DNA of 64,000 nt from Pyrinomonadaceae bacterium (GTDB lineage Bacteria; Acidobacteriota; Blastocatellia; Pyrinomonadales; Pyrinomonadaceae): positions 50,358 through 114,357 of the forward strand of contig JABARP010000003.1 of NCBI GenBank assembly GCA_019186825.1, given 5' to 3'. The position numbers were made by a program, and so were the translations under genes. Below, piece after piece: positions 54,862-63,973 of the stretch; positions within the stretch are counted from its first letter, which is position 1; each line of letters starts with the position of its first letter. The notes under the pieces were generated by a model. That model saw only the letters and a program-made list of their open reading frames with translations. It was not told the origin of the DNA and did no database searches.

Positions 54862-55560
54862 ATGAAGAAGAACCTGCGGATAGGCTTACCGCGAACGGTC
54901 GAGATCATTCTGTCACTGGCGGGGTTATCTCTATCCGCGCCGATACTTGCTTTCGTTGCGCTCCTGATAAAGGTGGACTCCCGCGGCCCGGTACTCTTTC
55001 GCCAAAAAAGAGTCGGACAAAACGGAAAGCCCTTCACAATGCTTAAGTTCAGGACAATGGGAAACTTCTGCAACGGGTCGCTTATTACAGCCGCGAACGA
55101 TACTCGCGTAACAAAGGTTGGCCGCTTCCTCCGTCGGTCAAAGATCGACGAGCTGCCTGAACTTTGGAACGTTCTAAAGGGTGATATGTCGTTTGTCGGA
55201 CCGCGGCCGGAGGTACCGGAGTTCGTCGACCTTAACGATCCGCTGTGGCAGGAGGTCCTCGAACACCGCCCGGGCATCACCGATCCGGTCACTCTTAGGC
55301 TGCGAAACGAAGAACACCTGTTGGCGAACGTTGCCGACAAGGAACTCTACTATCGCGAGGTCGTCCAGCCCTACAAACTTCGCGGCTATGCAAGATTCGT
55401 CGGGGATAAGAGCTGGAAGACGGATCTTCGGATAATAGGCCGCACCCTCCGAGCGATCGCATTTCCGACCACCGCGATCCTGCCGACAAGAGAAGAGATG
55501 CAGCTGTCATACAGCAAACTTGCCCCGGCAAACAGGCCTGTGTCCTCGGATACCGTATAG
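54862..55560 (+). CDS. Small undecaprenyl-phosphate sugar phosphotransferase
   Basis: A 232-residue monotopic phosphoglycosyl transferase of the WcaJ-C/PglC type, without the long N-terminal CoA-binding-like domain. A single re-entrant hydrophobic segment (about 12-36) precedes DSRGPVLFRQKRVGQNGKPFTMLKFRTM. SKIDELPELWNVLKGDMSFVGPRPEVPEF is the family signature with the catalytic Asp-Glu region. It should start a lipid-linked oligosaccharide, a route usually paired with a Wzx/Wzy system and distinct from the Wzm/Wzt exporter upstream. Confidence 0.93.
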   Translation: MKKNLRIGLPRTVEIILSLAGLSLSAPILAFVALLIKVDSRGPVLFRQKRVGQNGKPFTMLKFRTMGNFCNGSLITAANDTRVTKVGRFLRRSKIDELPELWNVLKGDMSFVGPRPEVPEFVDLNDPLWQEVLEHRPGITDPVTLRLRNEEHLLANVADKELYYREVVQPYKLRGYARFVGDKSWKTDLRIIGRTLRAIAFPTTAILPTREEMQLSYSKLAPANRPVSSDTV

Positions 55561-55660
55561 GTCCGACCCTTTTGATCGAGAGGAACCGACCTTCTTGTTC
55601 CCTATCGATGTATAACAATGTGCTCGCGGTGATGCTGGGTCGTAAAGACTGGGATACAAA

Positions 55661-57016
55661 ATGTCCGTAGTTCATTCCGAGCAATACCTCAATGAGCGGC
55701 CGGCTGCCGCGATAGCCGGCAGATTTAGCCAAGCCTCAAAGCGGGCCGAAGAGCTTGCCTTCTGGTCCTTCATTATCACGATCGCCATTTTTGGATACCT
55801 CCAAGGCAACGTCGGCGACCCCTCGCGATCTCTTTTGGCGTTTCTGCTGTGTTTTTCCTGCTTTTTGCGGACGCTGTCAAGCCTCTTATCCGGATCATTT
55901 CGCGTAGCCGATCCGGTACTGATCTTGCCACTCGTTGGTATCGTCGGCGTAGCCGTACTACAGATCCTTCCCTTCCGATCCGGACCCATTAGTGCGGATC
56001 CGTTTGAGACAAAGGCCTTTATTGTTTTTTTCTCGGCCCTCATACTTGCGGGCGAATCGCTTCGCCACCTCACAAATAATCCCCGCCGACTTCGCATACT
56101 CGTCGGAACGGTTATTGTTGTCGGATCTTGCAGTGCCGTGTACGGCATCGTGCTCTCTTTTCTATTCGAACCAAACGAGCAGTATGCCCAGTTTGCTAAC
56201 CGAAATCACTATGCTGTCCTTGCGGAGATGGCGACGGGCCTGCTCATCGGGTTGCTTACTAAGGGCCAGCTTCCAAGGATCTATCGTTTCGCAGGATTGC
56301 TCTGTTCGGCGATCATCATCTATTCGCTTCTTACTGCGGGTTCTCGCGGCGGCCTGATCAGCTTGATCGCAATGCTGGTATTCTCGGTGATCGCGCACAC
56401 CTTTTTCTCTACGAGCATTGCTGGAACGGCTAGCATCGGACCTCTGCTCAAGATGAAGATCCTCGGAGCTGTTTCAGCTTGCGTCCTCATCGTGATCGTC
56501 TCAGTTGCCGCGATCGGACTTGTTGGCGGGAACACGGTCGTAACGCGTTTCGAGCAAGTCCGTGATGAGGTCGAAAGCCAGTCGGACACGCGGCTAAACC
56601 GCGGAACGATCTGGAATATCACTCTAGAGCTGATACAAGAACGGCCTGCATTAGGTGCCGGCTTTGGGGCATACGCCGCAGCGATCACGCCTTTCGATCA
56701 CTCGAACGGAACTTGGCCGCTAGAACAGGCTCATAGTGAATATCTCGAGATACTTGCGAACGGCGGGATCGTGAGCTTCGTATTCTTCGGAATATTCTTG
56801 ATTCTCGTGGCAAGGCGAGTCCTTCCCGGCCTGCGAGCCAGGGATCGTCTGGAGCGGGCGACATGTTTCGGGGCAACGGTCGGCATCTTCGGCGTTCTTG
56901 TCCATAGCCTTGTTGACTTTGGCCTACATGTTCCGCTAAATGCGATCGTCTTCGTCGTGCTTCTTGTTGTTGCCACAAATGGATCGAATCAAGAATCTCC
57001 GAATCCAATTCAATGA
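55661..57016 (+). CDS. O-antigen ligase/polymerase-like membrane protein, second copy
   Basis: A 451-residue polytopic protein of the Wzy_C superfamily. It has TAGSRGGLISLIAMLVFS, RGTIWNITLELIQERPALGAGFGAYAAAI and the family His in EQAHSEYLEILANGGIVS. It has about ten to twelve predicted helices and overlaps the TPR gene by 4 nt. It differs from the 40669 protein. Whether it polymerises the chain or ligates it to another acceptor cannot be told from sequence. Confidence 0.87.
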   Translation: MSVVHSEQYLNERPAAAIAGRFSQASKRAEELAFWSFIITIAIFGYLQGNVGDPSRSLLAFLLCFSCFLRTLSSLLSGSFRVADPVLILPLVGIVGVAVLQILPFRSGPISADPFETKAFIVFFSALILAGESLRHLTNNPRRLRILVGTVIVVGSCSAVYGIVLSFLFEPNEQYAQFANRNHYAVLAEMATGLLIGLLTKGQLPRIYRFAGLLCSAIIIYSLLTAGSRGGLISLIAMLVFSVIAHTFFSTSIAGTASIGPLLKMKILGAVSACVLIVIVSVAAIGLVGGNTVVTRFEQVRDEVESQSDTRLNRGTIWNITLELIQERPALGAGFGAYAAAITPFDHSNGTWPLEQAHSEYLEILANGGIVSFVFFGIFLILVARRVLPGLRARDRLERATCFGATVGIFGVLVHSLVDFGLHVPLNAIVFVVLLVVATNGSNQESPNPIQ

Positions 57017-58281
57017 TAGGATCACGAACGCGCCAAAGCAGACGGTCGAGCCGGTTCCTTGCCGGCCTGTGCGCGATCCTCGCGTTAACGCTTGGAGCTT
57101 ACGCTGCGAGGCAGTATGTATCCGAGTATCTCGCGGCTTCGGCAATACATTTGAGATCCCTCTCAAAGGCACACCGTGCTGTGACCATTTTTGAAGAAGA
57201 TCCAAGCGCGCAGCAGGCCCTTGGGATGATCCTTCTCGAAAATGGAGATAAGGAGGAAGCGGTTCGCGCGCTAGAACATGCAGCAGCCTTACGCGAATAC
57301 GACTATAAGTGCTGGCAACTATTGGGGACTGCCAAGCAGGCGAATTCCGACCTCAGCGGAGCCGAAGCGGCTTACCGCAGGGCGATCGAGCTCGCCCCTA
57401 ACTATTCGCAGCCGAACTACTCCTTGGGCAAGCTCCTTCTTCAAACCGGCCGCCAGCAAGAGGGTTTCAAGGTTCTGTCAAAGGCAGCGGAGAACAGTTT
57501 TTCGCTTTTTCCCCAGATCGTTGACCTCGCGGATGATCATTACCAGAACGATGCGGAAGCAATAGAGCAGGCTGCAAACCCGAAAACTCTCGCCGCAAAG
57601 ACTTACCTTGCTCGATACCTGATCTCTCGGTCGCTAATGGCGCCAAATACCCGATCCTTTCTTCTTGACCGCAAGACCCCGAGCTCGACTAGGAGTGATT
57701 TTATAAATCTCCTTATCGAAAAGCAGAACTTTCCTCTAGCGCACGAAATTTGGAGATCTATGTTCGAACCAGACGGCACCGACGACGAGGCGATCGTCTT
57801 CGATGGTGGTTTCGAGCACACTTCTGATAGCGAAATAGGAGCTTTCGGGTGGCATTTCGATCAAGAACTCCCGGGTGTCTTCCTTACGCGAACGCAGCAA
57901 CAGCCCTATTCGGGTGCGTATGCGATCCACCTCAAGTTCTCGGGAATGGTCCCAACCGGAAGAACCATACTTTCCCAGCTAATGCTCGTCCAACCCGACT
58001 CGGAGCATGTCTTAAGGTTCTACTACCGGTCGCCTGAGATCCTGTCGGCTTCGCCACCGGTGATAATTGTTACAGATCCGGCGGGTGGAGAGCTTGGCCG
58101 CTCCGCGATACTAAAAGGTACTGAAAACGGTTGGGTCGAAATGTCCGTAAACTTCAGATCCGACCGAATCCCAGCGGTAATTGTCGCGTTGCTCAGACGC
58201 CCTTGTGAGGCTAGTCCTTGCCCTATCTTTGGAGAATTATCATTGGATGATTTTTCTGTCACAGGGCCGCCTTCCCGGTAA
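57013..58281 (+). CDS. Membrane-anchored TPR protein with C-terminal lectin-like domain
   Basis: A 422-residue protein. An N-terminal membrane anchor (about 15-37) is followed by TPR helices (about 60-165, including ALEHAAALREYDYKCWQLLGTAKQANSDLSGAEAAYRRAIELAPNYSQP). A separate C-terminal region (about 255-420, VFDGGFEHTSDSEIGAFGWHFD to LSLDDFSV) resembles a jelly-roll carbohydrate-binding module. TPR proteins next to O-antigen ligases often assist polymerisation or chain hand-over; here a glycan-binding domain seems to be added (inference). It is translationally coupled to the ligase. Confidence 0.78.
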   Translation: MIGSRTRQSRRSSRFLAGLCAILALTLGAYAARQYVSEYLAASAIHLRSLSKAHRAVTIFEEDPSAQQALGMILLENGDKEEAVRALEHAAALREYDYKCWQLLGTAKQANSDLSGAEAAYRRAIELAPNYSQPNYSLGKLLLQTGRQQEGFKVLSKAAENSFSLFPQIVDLADDHYQNDAEAIEQAANPKTLAAKTYLARYLISRSLMAPNTRSFLLDRKTPSSTRSDFINLLIEKQNFPLAHEIWRSMFEPDGTDDEAIVFDGGFEHTSDSEIGAFGWHFDQELPGVFLTRTQQQPYSGAYAIHLKFSGMVPTGRTILSQLMLVQPDSEHVLRFYYRSPEILSASPPVIIVTDPAGGELGRSAILKGTENGWVEMSVNFRSDRIPAVIVALLRRPCEASPCPIFGELSLDDFSVTGPPSR

Positions 58282-58355
58282 GATCCAGCCCCTTTGCCGA
58301 CATACTCGGCCGCTCCGATCTGCAACATAAAGTTTGACGATCGCAAAAACTTTAC

Positions 58356-58385
58356 TTGACATCTCATTCGCCAAAGTAGTTAACT
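58356..58385 (+). promoter_or_regulatory. Candidate promoter before the GH30-like gene
   Basis: TTGACA at 58356 is followed after 18 bp by TTAACT, a weak -10 match. It lies about 135 bp upstream of the ATG. The -35 is perfect, the -10 is poor, so confidence is limited. Confidence 0.35.
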
Positions 58386-58519
58386 GATTACATTACGGAT
58401 TTTTCCGCTATTTGATCTTATTCCCGCCTCCCAAGAGCCGACGCGGCTTTCGCGTGCTCAGCCGCTCTCACATTAATTAGCTTTGGACATCCTTTTTGGA
58501 TGCTCTTAACCCGTCAATA

Positions 58520-60241
58520 ATGAAAGAAAAGTTGGTTTTGTCTAGGAGTTTTGCGTTCGGACTTATTGTAGTTTTCGCAGCTTGTTTTGCGCTGCCATGC
58601 CGAGCGTATGTTTGGAAGCGTCCGGCCGTATCGCTGAGCACGCCGTCGGTCAATTTTCTTCGGGTCAAGGACCTTGGTCGGGTCTCGGGCCAGATCTCGG
58701 TCGCCATACATGCGAACGACCCTGCCGGGATCGGCCGCGTCGATCTGCTGTGCGACAATGTGCAGATCGGGACGCAAACGGTATCGCCTTCTGCAACTGA
58801 TACTGTCACCTATTTCGCCTGGGATACATCAACTGTTCCGAACGGGAAACACAGCCTCCAGGCACGGGTCGTGAACTCAACCGGTACGCAGACGACGATC
58901 GCAAGGCCCGTCGTCGTCCGCAACTTTTCGATTAACGAGCCTACCGGGAACGTTATCGCGCTCAATCCCTACGTGAAATATCAAACGATGCGAGGGTGGG
59001 AGGCTACGGATCAGGCGGCTCAACTCTATTCGCCGGCTTGGAACAACTACAAGAATGCTCTATTTGATATGGCGGTGAATGATCTGGGAATAAACCGGAT
59101 CAGACTCGAGATCAAGAGCGGAACGGAAAACGCGGTGGACTACTTTTCGCAATGGCAAGCAGGTCAAATAACCGAAGACCAGTACAATTCGCACCAATAC
59201 GAGATCGTCAATGACGACTCCGATCCGAACCACATTAATCCGGCCGGTTTCAAATTCTCATACCTGGACAACACGATCAATAATGTCGTACTGCCGGTCA
59301 GACAAAGGTTGGCAAACAGAGGAGAACGGCTTTGGGTAAATATCAACTACGTGGATTTTGACCCATCGGCATTTGAACACAAGAACTTCCCGGCTGAATA
59401 CGCTGAGTTCGTGCTGGCAACCTATCAGCATATGCAAGGCACGTTCGGTTTCGTACCCGATTCTTGGGAAATTGTGCTCGAACCGGATGCGGCAGACTGG
59501 TCGGCCTCGCAGGTGGCACTTGCTATTAAAGCTGCCGGCGACAGATTGGTCGCCAATGGATTCACGCCGAATTTCACCGCGCCGTCAGTAACCGCCGCAA
59601 ACAATGCTCCGGCGTACATTGACGAGATCGCTCGCACAACAGGGGCAATGCCCTACGTTTCTGAGTTCTCATATCATCGGTACAACGGAGCGACCGAGGC
59701 GGTCCTGCAGCAGATCGCAGATCGTGCGACTCGTTATGGCAAGCAGACAGGCATGCTTGAGCGTATAGGAGCTGATTATGTTGCCCTTCACCAGGATATA
59801 AAGATGGGACTTAACTCGTCATGGCAGCAGTTCACGCTCGCCGGCCCGACGAGCTGGGGTCCGGACGATGGGGACAGATATTACATCATTGACGACGCGG
59901 TCGTCTCGAATCCGGTCATATCTATCGGCAGCAGAACAAAGTTCTTGAGGCAGTATTTTAAGTTCGTCCGCTCGGGAGCACGACGGATACAAGCTCTGAC
60001 CGGCAATTCCAATTTTGACCCTGTCGCCTTCATCAACACGAATGGAAAGTACGTAGTAGTGGTCAAGGCATCGGGAAACGGCTCGTTCAGTATCCAGGGT
60101 TTGCCCACGGGGACCTACGGAATCAAATTTACGACCGCAAGCCAGTACAACATCGATCAGCCTGACGCGACGATCACCACCGGACAAACACTCACGACAA
60201 GTATCCCGGCAACGGGCGTGATCACGATCTATGCGAGATGA
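58520..60241 (+). CDS. Secreted GH30-like (clan A) glycoside hydrolase with Ig-like domain
   Basis: A 573-residue exported protein. I chose the ATG at 58520 (signal peptide to about residue 29, CFALPCRA); the frame also opens at a TTG at 58496. An Ig-like N-terminal domain (about 35-135, GRVSGQISVAIHANDPAGIGRVDLLCD) precedes a TIM-barrel-like catalytic region. Candidate acid/base is Glu321 in EIVLEPDA, where the usual Asn of Asn-Glu-Pro is Leu. The candidate nucleophile is Glu414 in GMLERIGADY. It may trim or remodel the polysaccharide made by the neighbouring genes. The fold call is by motif resemblance only. Confidence 0.65.
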   Translation: MKEKLVLSRSFAFGLIVVFAACFALPCRAYVWKRPAVSLSTPSVNFLRVKDLGRVSGQISVAIHANDPAGIGRVDLLCDNVQIGTQTVSPSATDTVTYFAWDTSTVPNGKHSLQARVVNSTGTQTTIARPVVVRNFSINEPTGNVIALNPYVKYQTMRGWEATDQAAQLYSPAWNNYKNALFDMAVNDLGINRIRLEIKSGTENAVDYFSQWQAGQITEDQYNSHQYEIVNDDSDPNHINPAGFKFSYLDNTINNVVLPVRQRLANRGERLWVNINYVDFDPSAFEHKNFPAEYAEFVLATYQHMQGTFGFVPDSWEIVLEPDAADWSASQVALAIKAAGDRLVANGFTPNFTAPSVTAANNAPAYIDEIARTTGAMPYVSEFSYHRYNGATEAVLQQIADRATRYGKQTGMLERIGADYVALHQDIKMGLNSSWQQFTLAGPTSWGPDDGDRYYIIDDAVVSNPVISIGSRTKFLRQYFKFVRSGARRIQALTGNSNFDPVAFINTNGKYVVVVKASGNGSFSIQGLPTGTYGIKFTTASQYNIDQPDATITTGQTLTTSIPATGVITIYAR

Positions 60242-61825
60242 TCATTTTGGTGCGGAAAGGTCTGCTTTCTCATTTGGAAGTTTGGTCATATAGATCGCAA
60301 TGCTGTTCCCTGGAAAATCGTTTCGCTTGTAGATCAACTCGAAGCGAGGGTCACCATTTAGTGCAGCTGTCAAGTTAGCGAGATATGGCCTTTTCTTATA
60401 AGATCGCGCACTGTCTACGACGTACGCAACGCGATTTTCGAAGATCTCTTCCAAGATCCTTTCCGGGTCCTTGGTCTCCGTCCAAAACTCCTTCTTTTGT
60501 GAATAGAATACCGGTACGGAACTAAATGAGAATAAGGACGAGCCGTCACCGCCGTTTCGTCGGAGCCATTCGCCTGCATCGCGCTCAGAAAAGGCAATGG
60601 CTTCCCACTTAGAGGCTTCGGATCGAACGAAGAAGTTCGTTGGGAATAAATAAAGAAATAACGCGACAAGCACGACCGCAGGAAGGAGTCTCATGCCAGA
60701 GAGGCGAAGCCGTGTGCTGAGTTTCCACTTGCGAGATGATTCTCCGTACCACTCCCGGAGATTTGTAATACCTTTAGCAATCCAAAGAAAGAATATCGGA
60801 AGGAGGACATAAAGATATCGCTCCAGTACAAAGCTCGCGGCATAGCCAACTATCGTCAAAATACAGAATAAAAGCAGATAGCCCTCGCGAAGAAGCCGTT
60901 CCCGATCCCATGATGTCCCAAACAACCCCAGGCCGACAAGAATTAGCGCAAAGAACGGCACCAGTTTGGTCAGCGCGTCTTGAGCGGTTCGTAGATTGAG
61001 CGCAAAATTCATCGCAAGGGCTTTTGGTGACTGCTCATTTGTACCAGCGTCGCCGTCGGCCGCGGCCTGGCTTCGCTCAAGCGCCTCTGAAGAGAAAGCA
61101 CCCGACGCAAAATTCCTTTCCACTTTCGCGCTGATCGTCCACTTCCCTGTCTCCGTCCTGAGATAAAGCAAATAAGGGCCGGCCAAAAGTGTGAACCCCA
61201 AAACAAAGATGACAGTGTGCGCAATTGCTCTCCGCGCGGCTAGCTTGCCTTGCCAAATCCTACTGATCGACATCAGCGGAATGAAGAATAATAAGTAGCC
61301 GATCGCTTCCGGGCGCGTTAGGTATGCGAGCGCCAAGAATACTCCTGTCAAAAAGCAATACCACCCGGCGTCCTGTTTCAAGCCTTTCCATCCGGCTATC
61401 AAAGCCGCTGTAACGCATACCAGGTAGGGATTTTCGGTCCCGATCGCAAAAACAGAGTTGATAAGGTCAGGATAGAAGATGGCAATGATAGCGGCGATTA
61501 ATGATGTATCTTTGCTGTATGACTGCTCCGCTAGCCAGTAGGTCAGCGGCACGGCAAGGCTGCCGGTAATGATCGAAACGATCACCGCCGGTAGCGTAAG
61601 AGAATCGATGAAGGTCGACACGATTCCCACAAGCCATGGATAAAGAGGTGGCCAGTATGGGCTGAGGGATCCATAGATATCGCCCGCCGCGAAGCTACGG
61701 CCCAACATGATGTTCTCCACCGCATCCGAGCGCGCAATCACTAGATTCGAGAAAAGAGCGTAATAGAGCACGCGTAAACCGATCCCTACTGTTGTTAACC
61801 CCAAGATCAGTTTCCAGTTTTTCAT
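60242..61825 (-). CDS. GT39/PMT-like membrane glycosyltransferase
   Basis: A 527-residue polytopic membrane protein of the dolichyl/undecaprenyl-phosphate-mannose family. The first periplasmic loop has NLVIARSDAVENIMLGRSFAAGDIYGSLSPYWPPLYPWL, comparable to the catalytic acidic loop of GT-C enzymes, although the usual Asp-Glu pair is less obvious. About ten helices follow and a soluble C-terminal domain starts at about 410. Its stop codon abuts that of the convergent GH30-like gene (TGA then TCA, forming TGATCA). It overlaps the GT2 gene upstream by 4 nt. Confidence 0.8.
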   Translation of the reverse strand: MKNWKLILGLTTVGIGLRVLYYALFSNLVIARSDAVENIMLGRSFAAGDIYGSLSPYWPPLYPWLVGIVSTFIDSLTLPAVIVSIITGSLAVPLTYWLAEQSYSKDTSLIAAIIAIFYPDLINSVFAIGTENPYLVCVTAALIAGWKGLKQDAGWYCFLTGVFLALAYLTRPEAIGYLLFFIPLMSISRIWQGKLAARRAIAHTVIFVLGFTLLAGPYLLYLRTETGKWTISAKVERNFASGAFSSEALERSQAAADGDAGTNEQSPKALAMNFALNLRTAQDALTKLVPFFALILVGLGLFGTSWDRERLLREGYLLLFCILTIVGYAASFVLERYLYVLLPIFFLWIAKGITNLREWYGESSRKWKLSTRLRLSGMRLLPAVVLVALFLYLFPTNFFVRSEASKWEAIAFSERDAGEWLRRNGGDGSSLFSFSSVPVFYSQKKEFWTETKDPERILEEIFENRVAYVVDSARSYKKRPYLANLTAALNGDPRFELIYKRNDFPGNSIAIYMTKLPNEKADLSAPK

Positions 61826-62853
61826 AGGCAGTTTGCTGCGGATGCTTCTTTAGTGAAACCCAACAAATGCGGTAGCGCATAGCGGACCCAACAGTAAGAG
61901 AAGACCACTCCGCTGTAGAAGAAGTACAAAAGCTGCCAAGGAAAGGTCAGCGCGGCAAAAAGAACCCCTCGCTTTCTGGCGTAGAATGCCAAGATCTCAC
62001 GGTTGAGATACACCAAGCCAAGGAGACATCCGATTGGGATCAGTGCTGCGATCGGCTTCCAGAAAATGAATGGGAGCGACAATAGCAACAGAGCAACCAG
62101 CATTGCGCTAATTCGGTCGCCAGTTTTCACATTCATGTCATTTATTATTCTGTTCTCTTCAAGGATCAGGCGGGACCACGGTAGAGCTCGACAGAAGATC
62201 TCGGTCCTTAGGTGAGAGATCAGCTCCCATCTCTTAAGATGCTTTGCCTGTATGCTTCGATCTAAAAGTATTTGATGGCCGGACCTTCGGAGCCGGTATC
62301 CAAGATCGATATCTTCTATCGAAGGAATGGAGTATTTCTCGCAGTCAAAACCACCGTGTGCAATGAACACCCCTCTTCGGATCGCACCAAGTCCTGACCA
62401 GAAGGTCGATGCGTCCCTTTCCGAGTTCTGGTGAACAAAATGATGTTGGAGATTCTTGTACTGGGAAAGAAAGTTTTGCTCAGCGGGTTCATCGTCGTAA
62501 GAGCCGAAGATCGCCGAAACTTCAGGGAGTTGCACAAAGTTCTCGCCAAATTTTCTTAGCGTGTCATGCTTTACTACGACATCGGCATCGACAAATACGA
62601 GAATCTCGCCGGCAGCAACCTCAGCCGCAAGGTTGCGAGCTGCCCCGGGTCCGGAGCGATGGTCCGTGGAGATCACGCGTGCTCCTTTTTGAGCAGCGAT
62701 CTCCGGGCCGTCATCCGTAGAGCCGTCATTGACAACGAGAACCTCGAACGACGCATAGTCCGACGAAAAGAGAGCGTCCAGACAGCGCGGCAGAAAATCG
62801 CGGCCGTTGTACACGGGAACAATGACCGTTATGTAAGGTAAAGATCGTTGCAT
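61822..62853 (-). CDS. Membrane-anchored glycosyltransferase family 2
   Basis: A 343-residue GT2 enzyme. The GT-A domain has TVIVPVYNGRDFLPRCLDALFSSDYASFEVLVVNDGSTDDGPEIA, GPGAARNLAAEVAAGEILVFVDADVVVKHDT and SIEDIDLGYRLRRSGHQI. The C-terminal ~100 residues carry two to three hydrophobic segments. Such enzymes often make polyprenyl-phosphate sugars or extend a glycan at the membrane. The 4-nt overlap with the GT39-like gene suggests the pair works together, with this enzyme possibly making that one's lipid-linked donor. Confidence 0.85.
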   Translation of the reverse strand: MQRSLPYITVIVPVYNGRDFLPRCLDALFSSDYASFEVLVVNDGSTDDGPEIAAQKGARVISTDHRSGPGAARNLAAEVAAGEILVFVDADVVVKHDTLRKFGENFVQLPEVSAIFGSYDDEPAEQNFLSQYKNLQHHFVHQNSERDASTFWSGLGAIRRGVFIAHGGFDCEKYSIPSIEDIDLGYRLRRSGHQILLDRSIQAKHLKRWELISHLRTEIFCRALPWSRLILEENRIINDMNVKTGDRISAMLVALLLLSLPFIFWKPIAALIPIGCLLGLVYLNREILAFYARKRGVLFAALTFPWQLLYFFYSGVVFSYCWVRYALPHLLGFTKEASAANCL

Positions 62854-62917
62854 TAGGTTGGTTGAGGAACGTGAGTTTTGGAGCTTATGGTTCGCTCTTC
62901 AAGGAACTTGAACTACT

Positions 62918-63973
62918 TCAAACGCGCTCGCTTGCGACCGCCGAAACGCGTTCTCGTCTGGTTCCGACGATAGCCCTAGTCAATTGGACGGGCTGAAACA
63001 CTATGCTTGACCACAAGAATATCTCATTCGTGCAGTAGCATTTTTTGGCTTCAATGTCCCGACGCAGAGCTTCAGCTCTTTCTGAATCCCATATCTCGAA
63101 AAAGCTATTCTTCCTCAGGTTCCCGATCGGATGATGTTGCTCGCAAACGCTAACATCTCCGTTCGCGTAAACTACGCCCGTCAAGATCCCGGCCTTGCAT
63201 GGAATGAACTGGCTCTCGGATTCGATCGTCTTAACCTTTGCCCACTGCAGCATAGGTTCAACGCTCGCGCCGAACCGGTGCTTTTCGCGATCACTCCATA
63301 CCTCGGCGACGTGCTGATAGAGTTCCTTGTATTTTGTAAGATGCGGGCCTTGCAGCGATGGATTCTTTCGGTCGCCGCGAATGATAGCAAGATTATGGTG
63401 CTCCATCGCGGGACAGTTGTCGTGAAGGTACTCCGTCAAGTTCCAGATCTCGTCCATATTCTCGCTCATCGCGACTGTGTTCGAATGGATCCGCAAACGT
63501 GGGTCCTCGGCCTGGAGAGCGGCGAGCATTTGATAGGTCTCCATCGCCTTCTTGAAAGATTGGGCGTTGCCGCGAAACTTGTTGTGATATTCGGGCATCC
63601 CGTCGAGCGAGATCTCGCACACGAACATCTTTAGTTGCTTATTCGCGAGAACCTTTCGCAGAGCCTTTTCGGTACGATCGGTGAAATAGCCGTTGGTCGG
63701 GACATAAATATTCTTTACGTTGTTATTTCGAATGAATAGATCGCAGATCTCGGCGAACTCGCCGCGAATGAATGGCTCTCCGCCAGAGAGATTCAGGTTC
63801 TCGAAATCGCCCAGCTCGAGGGACAATTTCTCAAATTCCTCGTAGGAGAGATCATTGCGTTTATTCAGTTCTTTCCAGTAGAAGCAGTGCTCACACGTCA
63901 GATTACAGATCGAGTTAATGAAAATAATCATGAACGGCGGTGTTTGATGAGCGCGATGCTTGACCGCTTTCAT
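62918..63973 (-). CDS. Radical SAM protein with SPASM-like domain
   Basis: A 351-residue radical SAM enzyme. The cluster motif is [11 protein letters not shown] (CxxxCxxC, Cys23-Cys27-Cys30), followed by [12 protein letters not shown] and [18 protein letters not shown]-terminal SPASM/Twitch-like part has [21 protein letters not shown] and a final KKCYCTNE. Members of this group modify RiPP peptides, or act in glycan or cofactor pathways. No peptide substrate is visible nearby, so the role is unassigned. The ATG at 63973 lies 28 bases from the window edge, so a longer start cannot be fully excluded. It is co-directional with the GT2/GT39 pair. Confidence 0.8.
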   Translation of the reverse strand: MKAVKHRAHQTPPFMIIFINSICNLTCEHCFYWKELNKRNDLSYEEFEKLSLELGDFENLNLSGGEPFIRGEFAEICDLFIRNNNVKNIYVPTNGYFTDRTEKALRKVLANKQLKMFVCEISLDGMPEYHNKFRGNAQSFKKAMETYQMLAALQAEDPRLRIHSNTVAMSENMDEIWNLTEYLHDNCPAMEHHNLAIIRGDRKNPSLQGPHLTKYKELYQHVAEVWSDREKHRFGASVEPMLQWAKVKTIESESQFIPCKAGILTGVVYANGDVSVCEQHHPIGNLRKNSFFEIWDSERAEALRRDIEAKKCYCTNEIFLWSSIVFQPVQLTRAIVGTRRERVSAVASERV

